64,000 bases of DNA from Draconibacterium mangrovi. GTDB lineage: Bacteria; Bacteroidota; Bacteroidia; Bacteroidales; Prolixibacteraceae. The stretch lies in NCBI RefSeq assembly GCF_010586825.1, contig NZ_JAAAGB010000006.1, positions 248,001 to 312,000 of the forward strand, in the 5' to 3' direction. Positions 35,663 to 44,799 of the stretch are shown here, in pieces (within the stretch, counting starts at the first letter, position 1; each line of letters starts with the position of its first letter). The notes beneath the pieces were generated by a model. It searched no databases. It worked only from the letters and a program-made list of their open reading frames with translations, and was not told the origin of the DNA. Made by a program: the position numbers and the translations under genes.

Positions 35663-35728
35663 ACTAATTTTTCGATCTTGTAGAATCAATCTAAATAAAG
35701 GACGTTCTAATTAACCGGAAGTTTACAA

Positions 35729-37264
35729 TTATGCTTGTTCGATGAAATGCATGGCCGCTTTAATGCCATCGGCGGCACTCGAAATAATTCCGCCGGCATA
35801 GCCGCTGCCTTCGCCAACAATGTAGATATTATCGAATCCTTCGCATAAACCACTGCTATCGCGAATTACCTGAACCGGTGATGAAGTTTTACTTTCGAAA
35901 CCTAAAAGGCTGCCATTCTCAAAACCACGCATTTTACGTATAAATTCCTGCAAACCAACCTGCATCGACTCAACAACCGGTTTGGGCAACAGGTCCCATA
36001 GCGGAGCCGGTTTTAAACCCAGCGGGTAACTGGTTTCAAACTGCGTGCCTTTTCCTTTCTGTTTCAGGAAGTCGTTGATAGAACATGCAGGCGCAGCATA
36101 ACCTTCGGAATATTGATAAAAACTCTCTTCCAGTTTTTGCAGGTTGTCCAGCGCTTCAATGGGCGAAACTGTTTTGCCTGCCAGCTCATCAGGATGAATG
36201 GCGGCTACGCAGGCAGCATTGGCAAAATTGCCGTTGCGTTTGTAGTAGCTCATGCCGTTTACGATGTTGGTATTTTCGTAAGCAGCTGCCGGAACAATCA
36301 TGCCTCCCGGGCACATACAAAACGAAAAAACCGAATGTTTACCGTCGGCTTGCGAAGTGAGACGGTATTCGGCGGCTTTCACGCCCGGAAGTTGCGGTTT
36401 TCCCCACTGTGCCCGGTTGATGATTTCCTGTGTGTGTTCCATCCGGCTGCCAATGGCAAAGTTTTTAGTGCGGAAAGGAATGCCTTTTATGATCAACATT
36501 TTATAGGTTTCGAAAGCAGAATGACCGGGAGCAATAAAAAGCGCATCAGCCGGCAAGTTTCCTTTGGATGTAATAACCTCTTTTACTTTAGAATTAGCAA
36601 TTAGCACATCTTTCAGCATTGTTTCAAAGAGAAATTTGCCTCCCAGATTTTCAAAAGCTTCGCGGAGGTTCTGCACAATTTTTCTGAGGTTGTCGGTTCC
36701 CAGGTGCGGGTGAGTCATGTATAAAATCTCTTCCGGTGCACCGGCTTCCACGTAACTGGTTAGGATAAACTGTTTTTCTTTAGATATGCGTTTCGAGCGC
36801 GAAGTGAGTTTACCATCAGAGAAAGTTCCGGCACCACCTTCGCCAAAGGCGTAATTGTTTCGTGCGTTGAAAGTTCCGGTTCGTTCAAAGTTGGAAATGG
36901 CTTTGCCACGTGTTGTAACATCCGAGCCACGTTCGATCAGTGTAACATCAAAACCGGCTTTCTGTAATACAAAAGCATTAAAGAAACCGGCTGGTCCGCT
37001 ACCAACAACCACGATTTTTTTGTTGCTTTTCCTGTAAGGTATTTCAAGCTTTTCTTTTTCAACCTGTTCATCGCCTTTAATTTCAGGCGATGATACAACG
37101 GCTTTTACCAACCAGTGGATGTTCGATTTGTTCCGGGCATCCAGACTTTTTGTCTCCAGCTCGTACGAAAAGTTCTTAATCCGAAGTGTTTTGGCAATTT
37201 GGCCTTGCAGCAATTCGGGGCTGTAGTTGGTGGGTAATTTAAATGAAACTGATTTTGTTCCCAT
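35729..37264 (-). CDS. FAD-dependent oxidoreductase (NAD(FAD)-utilising dehydrogenase type)
   Basis: Cytoplasmic flavoprotein of 511 residues. After a 95-residue N-terminal domain there is a dinucleotide-binding motif, VVGSGPAGFFNAFVLQKAGF, followed by IERGSDV. The middle has YAFGEGGAGTFSDGKLTSRS. The C-terminus has the second flavin contact YIVGEGSGYAGGIISSAADG. It belongs to a widespread family of uncharacterised FAD-dependent dehydrogenases, so substrate and partner are unknown. It is a single gene with its own promoter, upstream of lysA on the same strand. Confidence 0.88.
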   Translation of the reverse strand: MGTKSVSFKLPTNYSPELLQGQIAKTLRIKNFSYELETKSLDARNKSNIHWLVKAVVSSPEIKGDEQVEKEKLEIPYRKSNKKIVVVGSGPAGFFNAFVLQKAGFDVTLIERGSDVTTRGKAISNFERTGTFNARNNYAFGEGGAGTFSDGKLTSRSKRISKEKQFILTSYVEAGAPEEILYMTHPHLGTDNLRKIVQNLREAFENLGGKFLFETMLKDVLIANSKVKEVITSKGNLPADALFIAPGHSAFETYKMLIIKGIPFRTKNFAIGSRMEHTQEIINRAQWGKPQLPGVKAAEYRLTSQADGKHSVFSFCMCPGGMIVPAAAYENTNIVNGMSYYKRNGNFANAACVAAIHPDELAGKTVSPIEALDNLQKLEESFYQYSEGYAAPACSINDFLKQKGKGTQFETSYPLGLKPAPLWDLLPKPVVESMQVGLQEFIRKMRGFENGSLLGFESKTSSPVQVIRDSSGLCEGFDNIYIVGEGSGYAGGIISSAADGIKAAMHFIEQA

Positions 37265-38201
37265 GTACTGAAATATTAGAAGCCAAAAATACGGAAAGAT
37301 TGGAATCGTAAGAAATTTCTAGTGAAGCAAGGTAAATAAAATCTGCAGATCCAAATGGGGCTATATTAAATTAGGCCAAATTAATGTGGGCAAAATGTTT
37401 TTTGAGTAGCTACAGATTGGTAAGGAGTTTACTATTAACAAAGAGTCTTTGCCTTATCAGGCCGATTTTACTCTTTGGCTTAGCCCAAAGAGTAAACAGA
37501 AAACCCAAGGCTGCGCCCGCTTCACTCGGAAAAGCTACGCGGCGCCAGCTAAAATTCCTGAAACTCGTCGTACCTCCTCAAACATCAGTAATTTTTCTAC
37601 GCTGTCACCGCTTGTTTTCCGGCTCACCGGCCAAGGCCGAAGCTTCGAACGCTTTCCCAATTATATTGATATTTGCAGAAGTGGAACGGCCTCTTTTGGT
37701 GTTTACCTGTAGTTGAAATAGAACCTTAATGAGAGCGGGAAGCTCCGAGTGATCGAGGAGATCACCCGCCCGAATTTAGGTTATATGAAAACGGAGGGTG
37801 AATATCAAAAGCAGCCTTGACTTTTTTGTGTCGTTTTTGTGTCAAGACAAAAATGACAGCCTCCGGCAGGAAATTCGTCAAAATGAGTGTTGTTTTTGTC
37901 CGTGAAATTTTGATCCGTTAGCTTGAACAAATGATTTTAAGATCGCAGGTTTCTGAACACCATATCAAAAAAACAAAAATTCATTGTAACGTATCAAAAA
38001 GTTGTGCGTCACATAACTGAAAAAACAAGCAAGCTTTAAATGCTATAAAAACAAAAAACGTTCAAAAATATTTTTTTACATGCCCAAATAGGTCGTTCGT
38101 CGAAAAAAGACCTCGGGTAAGCCTTTTTTTCATCAACTTTAGTTCGAAAACAAAAATCAACGGCTTTTAATAGTCGGATAAACAGAAAACAAGTTCAAGC
38201 C
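37265..38201. other. Long gene-poor region (937 bp)
   Basis: I see no gene I can support. 37480-37700 is richer in G and C than its surroundings and open in two overlapping plus frames, but the translations have no recognisable domain or signal, so it may be a decayed or repeated element. 37800-38200 is AT-rich and has small hairpins, e.g. TTTTTGTGTC..GACAAAAA near 37842 and AGGTC..GACCT (38090-38113) before a T run. It probably includes the leader of the efflux operon. Confidence 0.5.
37284..37291 (-). promoter_or_regulatory. -7 promoter box of the FAD oxidoreductase gene
   Basis: The minus strand reads TATTTTTG, a perfect TAnnTTTG, 20 bases before the ATG at 37264. Confidence 0.55.
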
Positions 38202-38927
38202 ATGATTAGTCTAAACAATGTTCACAAATCGTACATAACGGGTAGTAACTCGTTGCATGTATTAAAAGGAATCGACCTCGAAATCAAATCCGGAGAGTTC
38301 GTCTCCATTATGGGGTCATCGGGTTCCGGGAAATCAACTTTACTTAACATCCTTGGAATTTTGGATAACTACGATGAAGGATCGTATTATCTGAACGGAT
38401 CGTTGGTAAAAGATATGTCGGAAAAGAAAGCCGCCAAACTCCGCAACGAGTTAGTAGGTTTTGTATTCCAGTCGTTTAACCTGATTTCTTTTAAAAACGC
38501 CCTTGAAAATGTGGCGCTTCCGCTGTATTATCAGGGAGTGAATCGGAAAAAGCGAAACAAAATTGCAGAAGAATACCTCGATAAAGTTGGTTTGCTGGAT
38601 TGGGCGACGCACTTACCCAGCGAAATGTCGGGCGGACAAAAACAACGTGTAGCGATTGCTCGTTCACTTATCTCTCAGCCAAAAATTATTTTTGCCGATG
38701 AGCCAACCGGTGCACTCGACACCAGCACATCGTACGAGGTAATGGATATTCTGAAAGAAATTAACGATGACGGAATTACAGTTATTCTGGTAACACACGA
38801 GCACGATATTGCTTCGATGACCCAGAAAATTGTCCGATTGAAAGATGGCCGGATCGATGAGATCATTAAAAATGGTGATTTGAAAAACTTTCAGCATCGT
38901 TACGCCAAAGAACTGGAAACAGCCTAG
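38202..38927 (+). CDS. MacB-type ABC transporter ATP-binding protein
   Basis: ATPase of 241 residues of the LolD/MacB class, powering the two permeases encoded next. Walker A is GSSGSGKST (38-46), the signature is MSGGQKQRVAIARSL, Walker B is IIFADEPTGALD, and the H-loop is LVTHEHD. The last 20 residues form a short extra tail. It is the first gene of a five-gene plus-strand set (ATPase, two permeases, adaptor, TolC) that makes a tripartite efflux or secretion pump. The substrate is unknown. Confidence 0.94.
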   Translation: MISLNNVHKSYITGSNSLHVLKGIDLEIKSGEFVSIMGSSGSGKSTLLNILGILDNYDEGSYYLNGSLVKDMSEKKAAKLRNELVGFVFQSFNLISFKNALENVALPLYYQGVNRKKRNKIAEEYLDKVGLLDWATHLPSEMSGGQKQRVAIARSLISQPKIIFADEPTGALDTSTSYEVMDILKEINDDGITVILVTHEHDIASMTQKIVRLKDGRIDEIIKNGDLKNFQHRYAKELETA

Positions 38928-39003
38928 AGAAGTCTGCAGTCGCAGTTTTCAGTCTCAGCAGGCACTTTTGCCTTTTTACTTTTCACTTTAAACTTAAGCT
39001 ATC

Positions 39004-40266
39004 ATGTTCGATATTGATAAATGGCAGGAGATCTTTGCCACCATCAAAAAAAATAAAATGCGCACTTTCCTTACCGGATTTAGCGTTGCCTGGGGGATTT
39101 TTATGTTGATGATCCTTCTTGGGGCCGGTAATGGATTAAGCAATGGCGTGTCGGAAAACTTTATGCGCGATGCCGTTAACGCCATGTGGTTGTGGAGTGG
39201 CCGTACCAGTATACCTTACAAAGGCATGCAGGAAAACAGGGAAATCCGTTTTACCAATGCCGATTACGATATCCTGAAAGATTTGGAAGGAATTGAGCAC
39301 ACCTCGGGCCGTTATTATATTGGCGGAAACTTATTCTCTTACGGAAGCGAATACGGCGAATATTCTGCTATAACTTGTCATCCTGATTTAAAAGATGTTG
39401 AGTCGATTGAAATTGTAGAAGGTCGTTTTGTGAACCAGGTTGACATTGATCAGACCCGAAAATCGGTGGTGTTGGGGAAAGATATTTACGATGCACTTTT
39501 TGATGGTAAAGAGGCCGTTGGAGAGTATGTTCGTGTAAATAACATTCCGTTTAAAGTGGTTGGAATTTGTAAAGAAGGCGGTGGCACACGTCACCGAAAT
39601 GCATACATACCGGTTACTACGGGGCAAAAAGTATTTAACGGATCAAACCGCCTGCATAATTTTGCATTAACCATTAACGCCGAAACAATAGAAGAAAGCC
39701 AGGCCATTGAAAACCGTGTTCGGGAGAGACTGGCGCGCAAACATAAGTTTGATGCATCTGATGAATCGGCCATGGGATCGTACAGTAAACTGGAAGATGT
39801 AATTCAAACCATGAAGATCTTCCAGGCGATCGATATTTTCATTTGGATTATTGGAATAGGAACCCTGATTGCCGGTGTGGTTGGCGTAAGCAACATCATG
39901 CTAATCGTAGTAAAAGAACGCACAAAAGAAATTGGCATCCGAAAAGCCATTGGTGCCAGTCCTGCTTCGGTAATTGGATTAATCCTTTTGGAAGCAGTAA
40001 TGATCACAACAATTGCAGGATACATCGGACTGGTGTTGGGAACCGGATTGATGGAAGGTTTGAATTTTATCGTAGAGAAACAATTTGAAGCTTCAGCGGC
40101 AACTAACGGCGGAAACGGAGAAACCTTGTTCCGCAACCCGACCGTTGACCTGGGAATTGCCCTATCGGCAACATTATTACTGGTGATAGCCGGAGCCATT
40201 GCCGGGTATATTCCTGCAAAACGAGCTGCAAAAATCAAACCTATTGAAGCTTTACGCGACGAATAA
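39004..40266 (+). CDS. MacB-type ABC transporter permease 1
   Basis: Inner-membrane permease of 420 residues. Transmembrane helix 1 (about 20-42) is followed by a large periplasmic MacB core domain (about 43-285). Three helices in the FtsX domain (about 285-315, 335-365 and 380-405) then end in AAKIKPIEALRDE. The segment IGIRKAIGASPASVIGLIL is the coupling region to the ATPase. With the second permease (40294) it probably forms a heterodimer, in contrast to homodimeric MacB. A periplasmic adaptor and TolC follow in the operon. Confidence 0.92.
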   Translation: MFDIDKWQEIFATIKKNKMRTFLTGFSVAWGIFMLMILLGAGNGLSNGVSENFMRDAVNAMWLWSGRTSIPYKGMQENREIRFTNADYDILKDLEGIEHTSGRYYIGGNLFSYGSEYGEYSAITCHPDLKDVESIEIVEGRFVNQVDIDQTRKSVVLGKDIYDALFDGKEAVGEYVRVNNIPFKVVGICKEGGGTRHRNAYIPVTTGQKVFNGSNRLHNFALTINAETIEESQAIENRVRERLARKHKFDASDESAMGSYSKLEDVIQTMKIFQAIDIFIWIIGIGTLIAGVVGVSNIMLIVVKERTKEIGIRKAIGASPASVIGLILLEAVMITTIAGYIGLVLGTGLMEGLNFIVEKQFEASAATNGGNGETLFRNPTVDLGIALSATLLLVIAGAIAGYIPAKRAAKIKPIEALRDE

Positions 40267-40293
40267 CAGAAACGAAAACAAAAGCAGAAAACA

Positions 40294-41565
40294 ATGTTCG
40301 ACTTAGACCTTTGGAAAGAAATATTAAGCGCTTTAAAGAAAAACCGGATGCGCAGTTTTATGACCGCTTTCGGTGTGTTCTGGGGAATATTTATGCTGAT
40401 AATTATGTCGGGAGCCGGTCGTGCCCTTGAAAATGGGGTGATGGACGGAATTAAAGCTTTCGCATCAAACTCGGCATTCTTCTGGACCGAGCGCACCAGC
40501 GTGCCATATAAAGGATTTCAACGGGGACGACGCTGGAACTACAAGAATACAGATATTGAATACATAAAAGCCAACATCAGCGATATAGAATACCTGTCGC
40601 CACGATTGTTCGGACCAAGCAGCGGAGGCGGAGATAATGTAATTCGCGGTAAAAAAACAGGCGCTTTTAATATTTATGGCGATTATCCCGAGTTTTTCAA
40701 AATCGATCCGTGGACACCGCTGCAGGGACGACTGATCAATACCATCGATATTCAACATTCGCGAAAAGTGGTAAACATTGGCGAACGTGTTGTGGAAGTC
40801 ATGTTCGACAAGGACGAAGATCCGATTGGACAATACCTGAAAATTAACGGTGTTTACTTCCAGGTGGTTGGTGTGGTAAAAGGCGAAACCCGCGTAAATA
40901 TTGGTAATGGCCGGAAAAATGAAACCATAATAATGCCGTTCACAACCATGCAAAAGACCTATAACATGGGCGACGATGTGCACTTTTTCTCGGTAACATC
41001 GCAACCCGGAGTGCCGGTGAGTAAAGTGGAAAGCCGCTTAAAAGAATTGATGAAAGAACGCCACAGTGTTGCACCCGACGATCAACAGGCAGTTGGGTCG
41101 TTTAACATCGAGGTGGAGTGGAAAAAATATATGGGACTTTTCACCGGAATTCAGATCCTAACCTGGATCGTGGGAATTGGAACTTTGCTGGCCGGTGTAA
41201 TTGGCGTAAGCAATATTATGCTGGTAATTATTAAAGAACGCACGCAGGAAATTGGTATCCAGCGCGCCATTGGTGCCACTCCGGGGAAAGTGATTCTTCA
41301 CATTGTTGCCGAAAGTGTTTTCCTAACCGTACTTGCCGGATACCTTGGTTTGGCACTGGGTGTCGGCCTGCTTGAGCTGCTGAATATGGCGTTGGAAATG
41401 AATGCCGGTAGCGGAGATGATATTTTCTTCCGCCGCCCTGAAATCAGTTTCCAAATGGCAGTTGGAGCGCTCTCAGTACTGGTGGTTTCCGGAATTTTTG
41501 CCGGATTAATTCCGGCGCGGCGGGCGGTAAGTATTAAACCGATTGATGCTTTGCGCGACGAGTAA
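40294..41565 (+). CDS. MacB-type ABC transporter permease 2
   Basis: Inner-membrane permease of 423 residues and the same layout as the preceding one, clearly a paralogue. Both start MFD(I/L)D.W.EI and end (S/K)IKPI(D/E)ALRDE. The periplasmic domain lies at about 43-285 and the FtsX helices at 285-315, 330-360 and 385-405. The coupling segment is IGIQRAIGATPGKVILHIV. It starts 27 bases after permease 1, so the two are co-translated and probably pair. The spacer to the adaptor gene carries a family E palindromic repeat. Confidence 0.92.
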   Translation: MFDLDLWKEILSALKKNRMRSFMTAFGVFWGIFMLIIMSGAGRALENGVMDGIKAFASNSAFFWTERTSVPYKGFQRGRRWNYKNTDIEYIKANISDIEYLSPRLFGPSSGGGDNVIRGKKTGAFNIYGDYPEFFKIDPWTPLQGRLINTIDIQHSRKVVNIGERVVEVMFDKDEDPIGQYLKINGVYFQVVGVVKGETRVNIGNGRKNETIIMPFTTMQKTYNMGDDVHFFSVTSQPGVPVSKVESRLKELMKERHSVAPDDQQAVGSFNIEVEWKKYMGLFTGIQILTWIVGIGTLLAGVIGVSNIMLVIIKERTQEIGIQRAIGATPGKVILHIVAESVFLTVLAGYLGLALGVGLLELLNMALEMNAGSGDDIFFRRPEISFQMAVGALSVLVVSGIFAGLIPARRAVSIKPIDALRDE

Positions 41566-41588
41566 AATGCGGGATTGGGAGTTACATT

Positions 41589-41663
41589 CACCCCCTATCT
41601 CCACTGCGTTCCGATTGTCCCCCTGCAGGGGGACAGGAGCGACGAAGAAGCGACAGGGGGTAA
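41589..41663. repeat. Palindromic repeat, family E copy 2
   Basis: The arms CACCCCCTATCTCCACTGCG and GAAGAAGCGACAGGGGG enclose the perfect 18-bp palindrome GTCCCCCTGCAGGGGGAC (41617-41634). It sits inside the efflux operon, between the second permease and the adaptor gene. Confidence 0.7.
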
Positions 41664-41725
41664 AAAAGTAGAGTGTTAAAAAGAAAAATAAAATTGAAAC
41701 AAAAAACAATAAAAGCAAATTAGCC

Positions 41726-42856
41726 ATGAAGAAAGTATTTAAAATTTTAGGAGTTGTAGTATTGGTTGCAATATTTGGAGGAACGCTTTTCTTCCTGTAC
41801 AACAAATCGAAAAAGAAAACCGATTTTTTTGAAAACAAGAACCCGTTTTATAGCGAGGTAGTAATGAAAACGGTGGCTACCGGTTCGGTGGTACCACGTT
41901 TTGAAATTGAGATCGTTCCGCAGGTTTCAGGAATTATTGATGAATTGTTTGTTGAAGCCGGCGATAAAATTACAAAGGGGCAGGTGGTTGCACGTATCAA
42001 AATTATTCCTGATATGGTGACGCTAAACTCAGCAGAAACACGTGTGAACCGTGCAAAAATTGGTTTTGATGATGCCCAGATCGATTACGATCGTCAGCAG
42101 AAATTATTTGATAAAGAAGTGATCTCGTACGAAGAGTTTAAAGCTGCAAAAGTGGCCTACGACTCAGCAAAAGAAGAATTAACCGCTGCCGAAAATAATC
42201 TGGAATTAATTAAAAACGGTGTAACAAAAAAGGCTGAAACGGCTACTAATACGCTTGTGCGCTCAACCATCGACGGTATGGTGCTGGATGTTCCGGTTGA
42301 AGAAGGTAACTCGGTAATTCAGGCAAATACCTTTAACGCAGGAACTACCATTGCGTCGGTTGCCGATATGAGCGATATGATATTTGAAGGAAATGTTGAC
42401 GAAACAGAGGTGGGTAAAATCCGCGAAGGAATGCCAATTGAACTTGAAATTGGTGCTATCGACAAAGAAAAATTTGCTGCCGTTCTGGAATATATTTCGC
42501 CAAAAGGTGTGGAAGAAAACGGCGCTATTCAGTTTGAAATTAAAGCAAATGTGAAACTTAAGGAAGGCCAGTTTATCCGTGCCGGATACAGTGCAAACGC
42601 CAATATCGTTCTGGAGCGCAAAGACAATGTGATGGTTATTCCCGAAGGTTTGCTTCAATTTGAAAACGACTCGTCGTTTGTTGAGGTGAATGTTGGTACG
42701 GCCGAAGAACCAAACTACGAAAAACGTTGGGTACATACCGGCCTTTCTGACGGGATAAATATTGAAATTACCGAAGGATTGAATGTGGAGGATAAAGTTA
42801 AAGGCGAAAAGATTGATCCAAAGAAAGTTCAGGAAGCACAAGCCAATAATGGCTAA
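41726..42856 (+). CDS. Periplasmic adaptor (HlyD/MacA family) of the efflux operon
   Basis: Membrane-fusion protein of 376 residues. An N-terminal membrane anchor (about 7-27) is followed by the lipoyl half-motif IVPQVSGIIDELFVEAGDKI. A helical hairpin spans about 95-175 (YDRQQKLFDKEVISYEEFKA), with the second lipoyl half STIDGMVLDVPVEEGNSV and then the beta-barrel and membrane-proximal domains. It should bridge the two permeases and the TolC-like channel encoded next. The gene starts 160 bases after the permease; the spacer holds a palindromic repeat that could adjust relative expression. Confidence 0.92.
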   Translation: MKKVFKILGVVVLVAIFGGTLFFLYNKSKKKTDFFENKNPFYSEVVMKTVATGSVVPRFEIEIVPQVSGIIDELFVEAGDKITKGQVVARIKIIPDMVTLNSAETRVNRAKIGFDDAQIDYDRQQKLFDKEVISYEEFKAAKVAYDSAKEELTAAENNLELIKNGVTKKAETATNTLVRSTIDGMVLDVPVEEGNSVIQANTFNAGTTIASVADMSDMIFEGNVDETEVGKIREGMPIELEIGAIDKEKFAAVLEYISPKGVEENGAIQFEIKANVKLKEGQFIRAGYSANANIVLERKDNVMVIPEGLLQFENDSSFVEVNVGTAEEPNYEKRWVHTGLSDGINIEITEGLNVEDKVKGEKIDPKKVQEAQANNG

Positions 42857-42911
42857 CAGTAGGTAATTCACATTGCTTTATGTAAATTAGTGGCAAAACA
42901 AAAAACAATAC

Positions 42912-44252
42912 ATGATGAAGAATCTTTTAACCTTATTTTTGGGAATATTACTGTCGGCCGGAGCCTTTAACCTGCAGGCGCAAAACGAATGGGATTTACA
43001 GACCTGTTTCGATTACGCCATTCAAAACAACCTTCAGGTAAAACGACAGGAGATAAATACACGTTACAACGAAACGCTGGTTAAGCAGGCAAAAGATGAT
43101 AAGCTGCCTAACCTGAATGGCCAGGTGAGCAACGATTTTAGTTTTGGCCGTTCGTTAACTTACGACAATACTTACGACAATATTAACTCGGCAAGTGTAG
43201 CCGGAGGGTTAAATACCAACATGACACTGTTTAACGGAATGACGCTGAGCAACACCGTTAAAATGCGTGAGATCGATTTGCAGGCAACATTGGCCGATCT
43301 GCAAAAAACAAAAGACGATATTATGCTGGCTATTGCAGCCGAGTACCTCGAAATTCTTTTTGCACAGGAGGTGCAACTGGTTGCCGAGGCTACCATTGAG
43401 GTAACCAAACAACAAATTAATCGCACCCGTCAGCTTGTTGATGCAGGAAGTGAAGCACGTGGAGCTTTGCTTGAAATTGAAGCGCAGCTGGCTCGCGAAG
43501 AGCTGGATTTGGTAAATGCACAAAACCGTGTTCAGTTGGCTTACCTGAATTTGTACCAGTTTTTGGAATTACCCATGGCCGAAAGTTTTAAGATTAAAGA
43601 GCCCGTATTGCCCGAAGTTCAGGCCAACCTTACCATGATAAACGCTTACGATGTGTTTCGCAACGCAATTAATGTACGCCCCGAAATAAAAGCGGCACAG
43701 TTGCGTGTTGAAAGTGCCATGAAACAGTTGGAAATTGCCAAGGGATATCGTTATCCGAGTTTGAGTTTTGGCGCCAACTATTACAACCAGTACAACAACC
43801 AGTACAAAGACTTTGAAGGAAACCGCATTGATTTGGGCGAACAGCTGAAAAACAACAGCCGCTCGAGCCTGGGCTTAACGTTGAGTATCCCGATTTTCAA
43901 TCGTTTCCAGGTGAAGAACAATATTTCGAACTCAGAGTTTCAAATTGCCGATTACGAGTACCAGTTACAACAAAACCGCAATGTTTTGCGCAGAGACATT
44001 GAGCAGGTGTACACCAATGCGCTGGCTGCATTTAATCGTTACATTTCAACCGATAAAGCGGTGGCTTCAATGAAAGAAGCTTTCCGTTACACCGAAGAAA
44101 AATTTAACGTGGGAATGATCAACTCTGTGGAATACAACCAAAGTAAAACAAATCTGACCAATGCTCAGTCGGATCTGATACAAGCAAAATACGAATACAT
44201 TTTCCGCACGAAAATACTTGATTTCTACAACGGTGTAGCAATCACCTTGTAG
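42912..44252 (+). CDS. TolC-family outer-membrane efflux channel
   Basis: Outer-membrane factor of 446 residues. The signal peptide is about residues 1-23 (ending NLQA). Two OEP repeats follow: the first about 30-225 (CFDYAIQNNLQVKRQEIN, DAGSEARGALLEIEAQLA), the second about 235-445 (AINVRPEIKAAQLRVESA, VGMINSVEYNQSKTNLTNAQ). It completes the tripartite export pump with the ABC and adaptor proteins. Two adjacent ATG codons (42912 and 42915) are possible starts. A strong terminator follows, then copy B of the 166-bp element. Confidence 0.93.
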   Translation: MMKNLLTLFLGILLSAGAFNLQAQNEWDLQTCFDYAIQNNLQVKRQEINTRYNETLVKQAKDDKLPNLNGQVSNDFSFGRSLTYDNTYDNINSASVAGGLNTNMTLFNGMTLSNTVKMREIDLQATLADLQKTKDDIMLAIAAEYLEILFAQEVQLVAEATIEVTKQQINRTRQLVDAGSEARGALLEIEAQLAREELDLVNAQNRVQLAYLNLYQFLELPMAESFKIKEPVLPEVQANLTMINAYDVFRNAINVRPEIKAAQLRVESAMKQLEIAKGYRYPSLSFGANYYNQYNNQYKDFEGNRIDLGEQLKNNSRSSLGLTLSIPIFNRFQVKNNISNSEFQIADYEYQLQQNRNVLRRDIEQVYTNALAAFNRYISTDKAVASMKEAFRYTEEKFNVGMINSVEYNQSKTNLTNAQSDLIQAKYEYIFRTKILDFYNGVAITL

Positions 44253-44280
44253 CAGATCTTGCTTGAACATTGTTTTTTGT

Positions 44281-44309
44281 GCCTCCGGCTGAAAAGTCGG
44301 AGGCTTTTT
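44281..44309 (+). terminator. Terminator of the efflux operon
   Basis: Stem GCCTCCG (44281-44287) / CGGAGGC (44298-44304) with five T after it. Confidence 0.85.
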
Positions 44310-44313
44310 GTTC

Positions 44314-44478
44314 AGTGAGACTCAGATTACAGGAGAGAATCGAACTGTAATCTGATAGTCGAACTAATCCCGATAGCGGAGCGTATCGGGATGAATGATT
44401 TAATACTCCAATGCTTGCATCGTTTTTAACTAAATTCCATATTGATACCTCCTTAGTGTGCTGCGAGGTGGTTCATTT
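44314..44478 (+). repeat. 166-bp intergenic repeat element, copy B
   Basis: Aligned by hand with 24776-24941: about 23 differences and one single-base gap. The central ATCCCGATAGCGGAGCGTAT block and the right-end stem ACCTC..GAGGT are kept. It starts five bases after a terminator, as copy A does. Confidence 0.85.
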
Positions 44479-44799
44479 GATGGCTGAACCCCAATCCCTA
44501 ACCACATAAGGCACATAGACCACATTAGATTTTGCCTATTGCTGTTTGCCAATTGTCAATTCTTTCACCAGTTTTTTTCCCTTTTGCCTTGTATCCTGAA
44601 CCACATCAGGCACATAGAATACATTCGGTTTTGCTCTCTGTGGCACTCCGTGTCTTCTTTGTGTTATCTCTGTGGTTTATTTTTTTTCAAAGACACGAAG
44701 GTGACATTTGCCTACCGGCGTTTGCCATTTGCCTACTCCTTCTAAAATCTTCAATCGTTAATCATCATTCTATAATCATCTTTATTAAAGGGGGTACTT

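Noticed and set aside
37384-37716. 110-codon plus-strand frame in the gene-poor region
   Set aside because: A second frame is open over the same bases, there is no promoter box or domain, and the composition is basic and irregular. Kept only as a region of interest.
39804-40496. 230-codon minus-strand frame across the two permease genes
   Set aside because: It is antisense to well-supported MacB-type genes and has no recognisable features.
42263-42871. 202-codon minus-strand frame
   Set aside because: It is antisense to the adaptor gene, with Phe/Asn-rich composition typical of a reverse reading.
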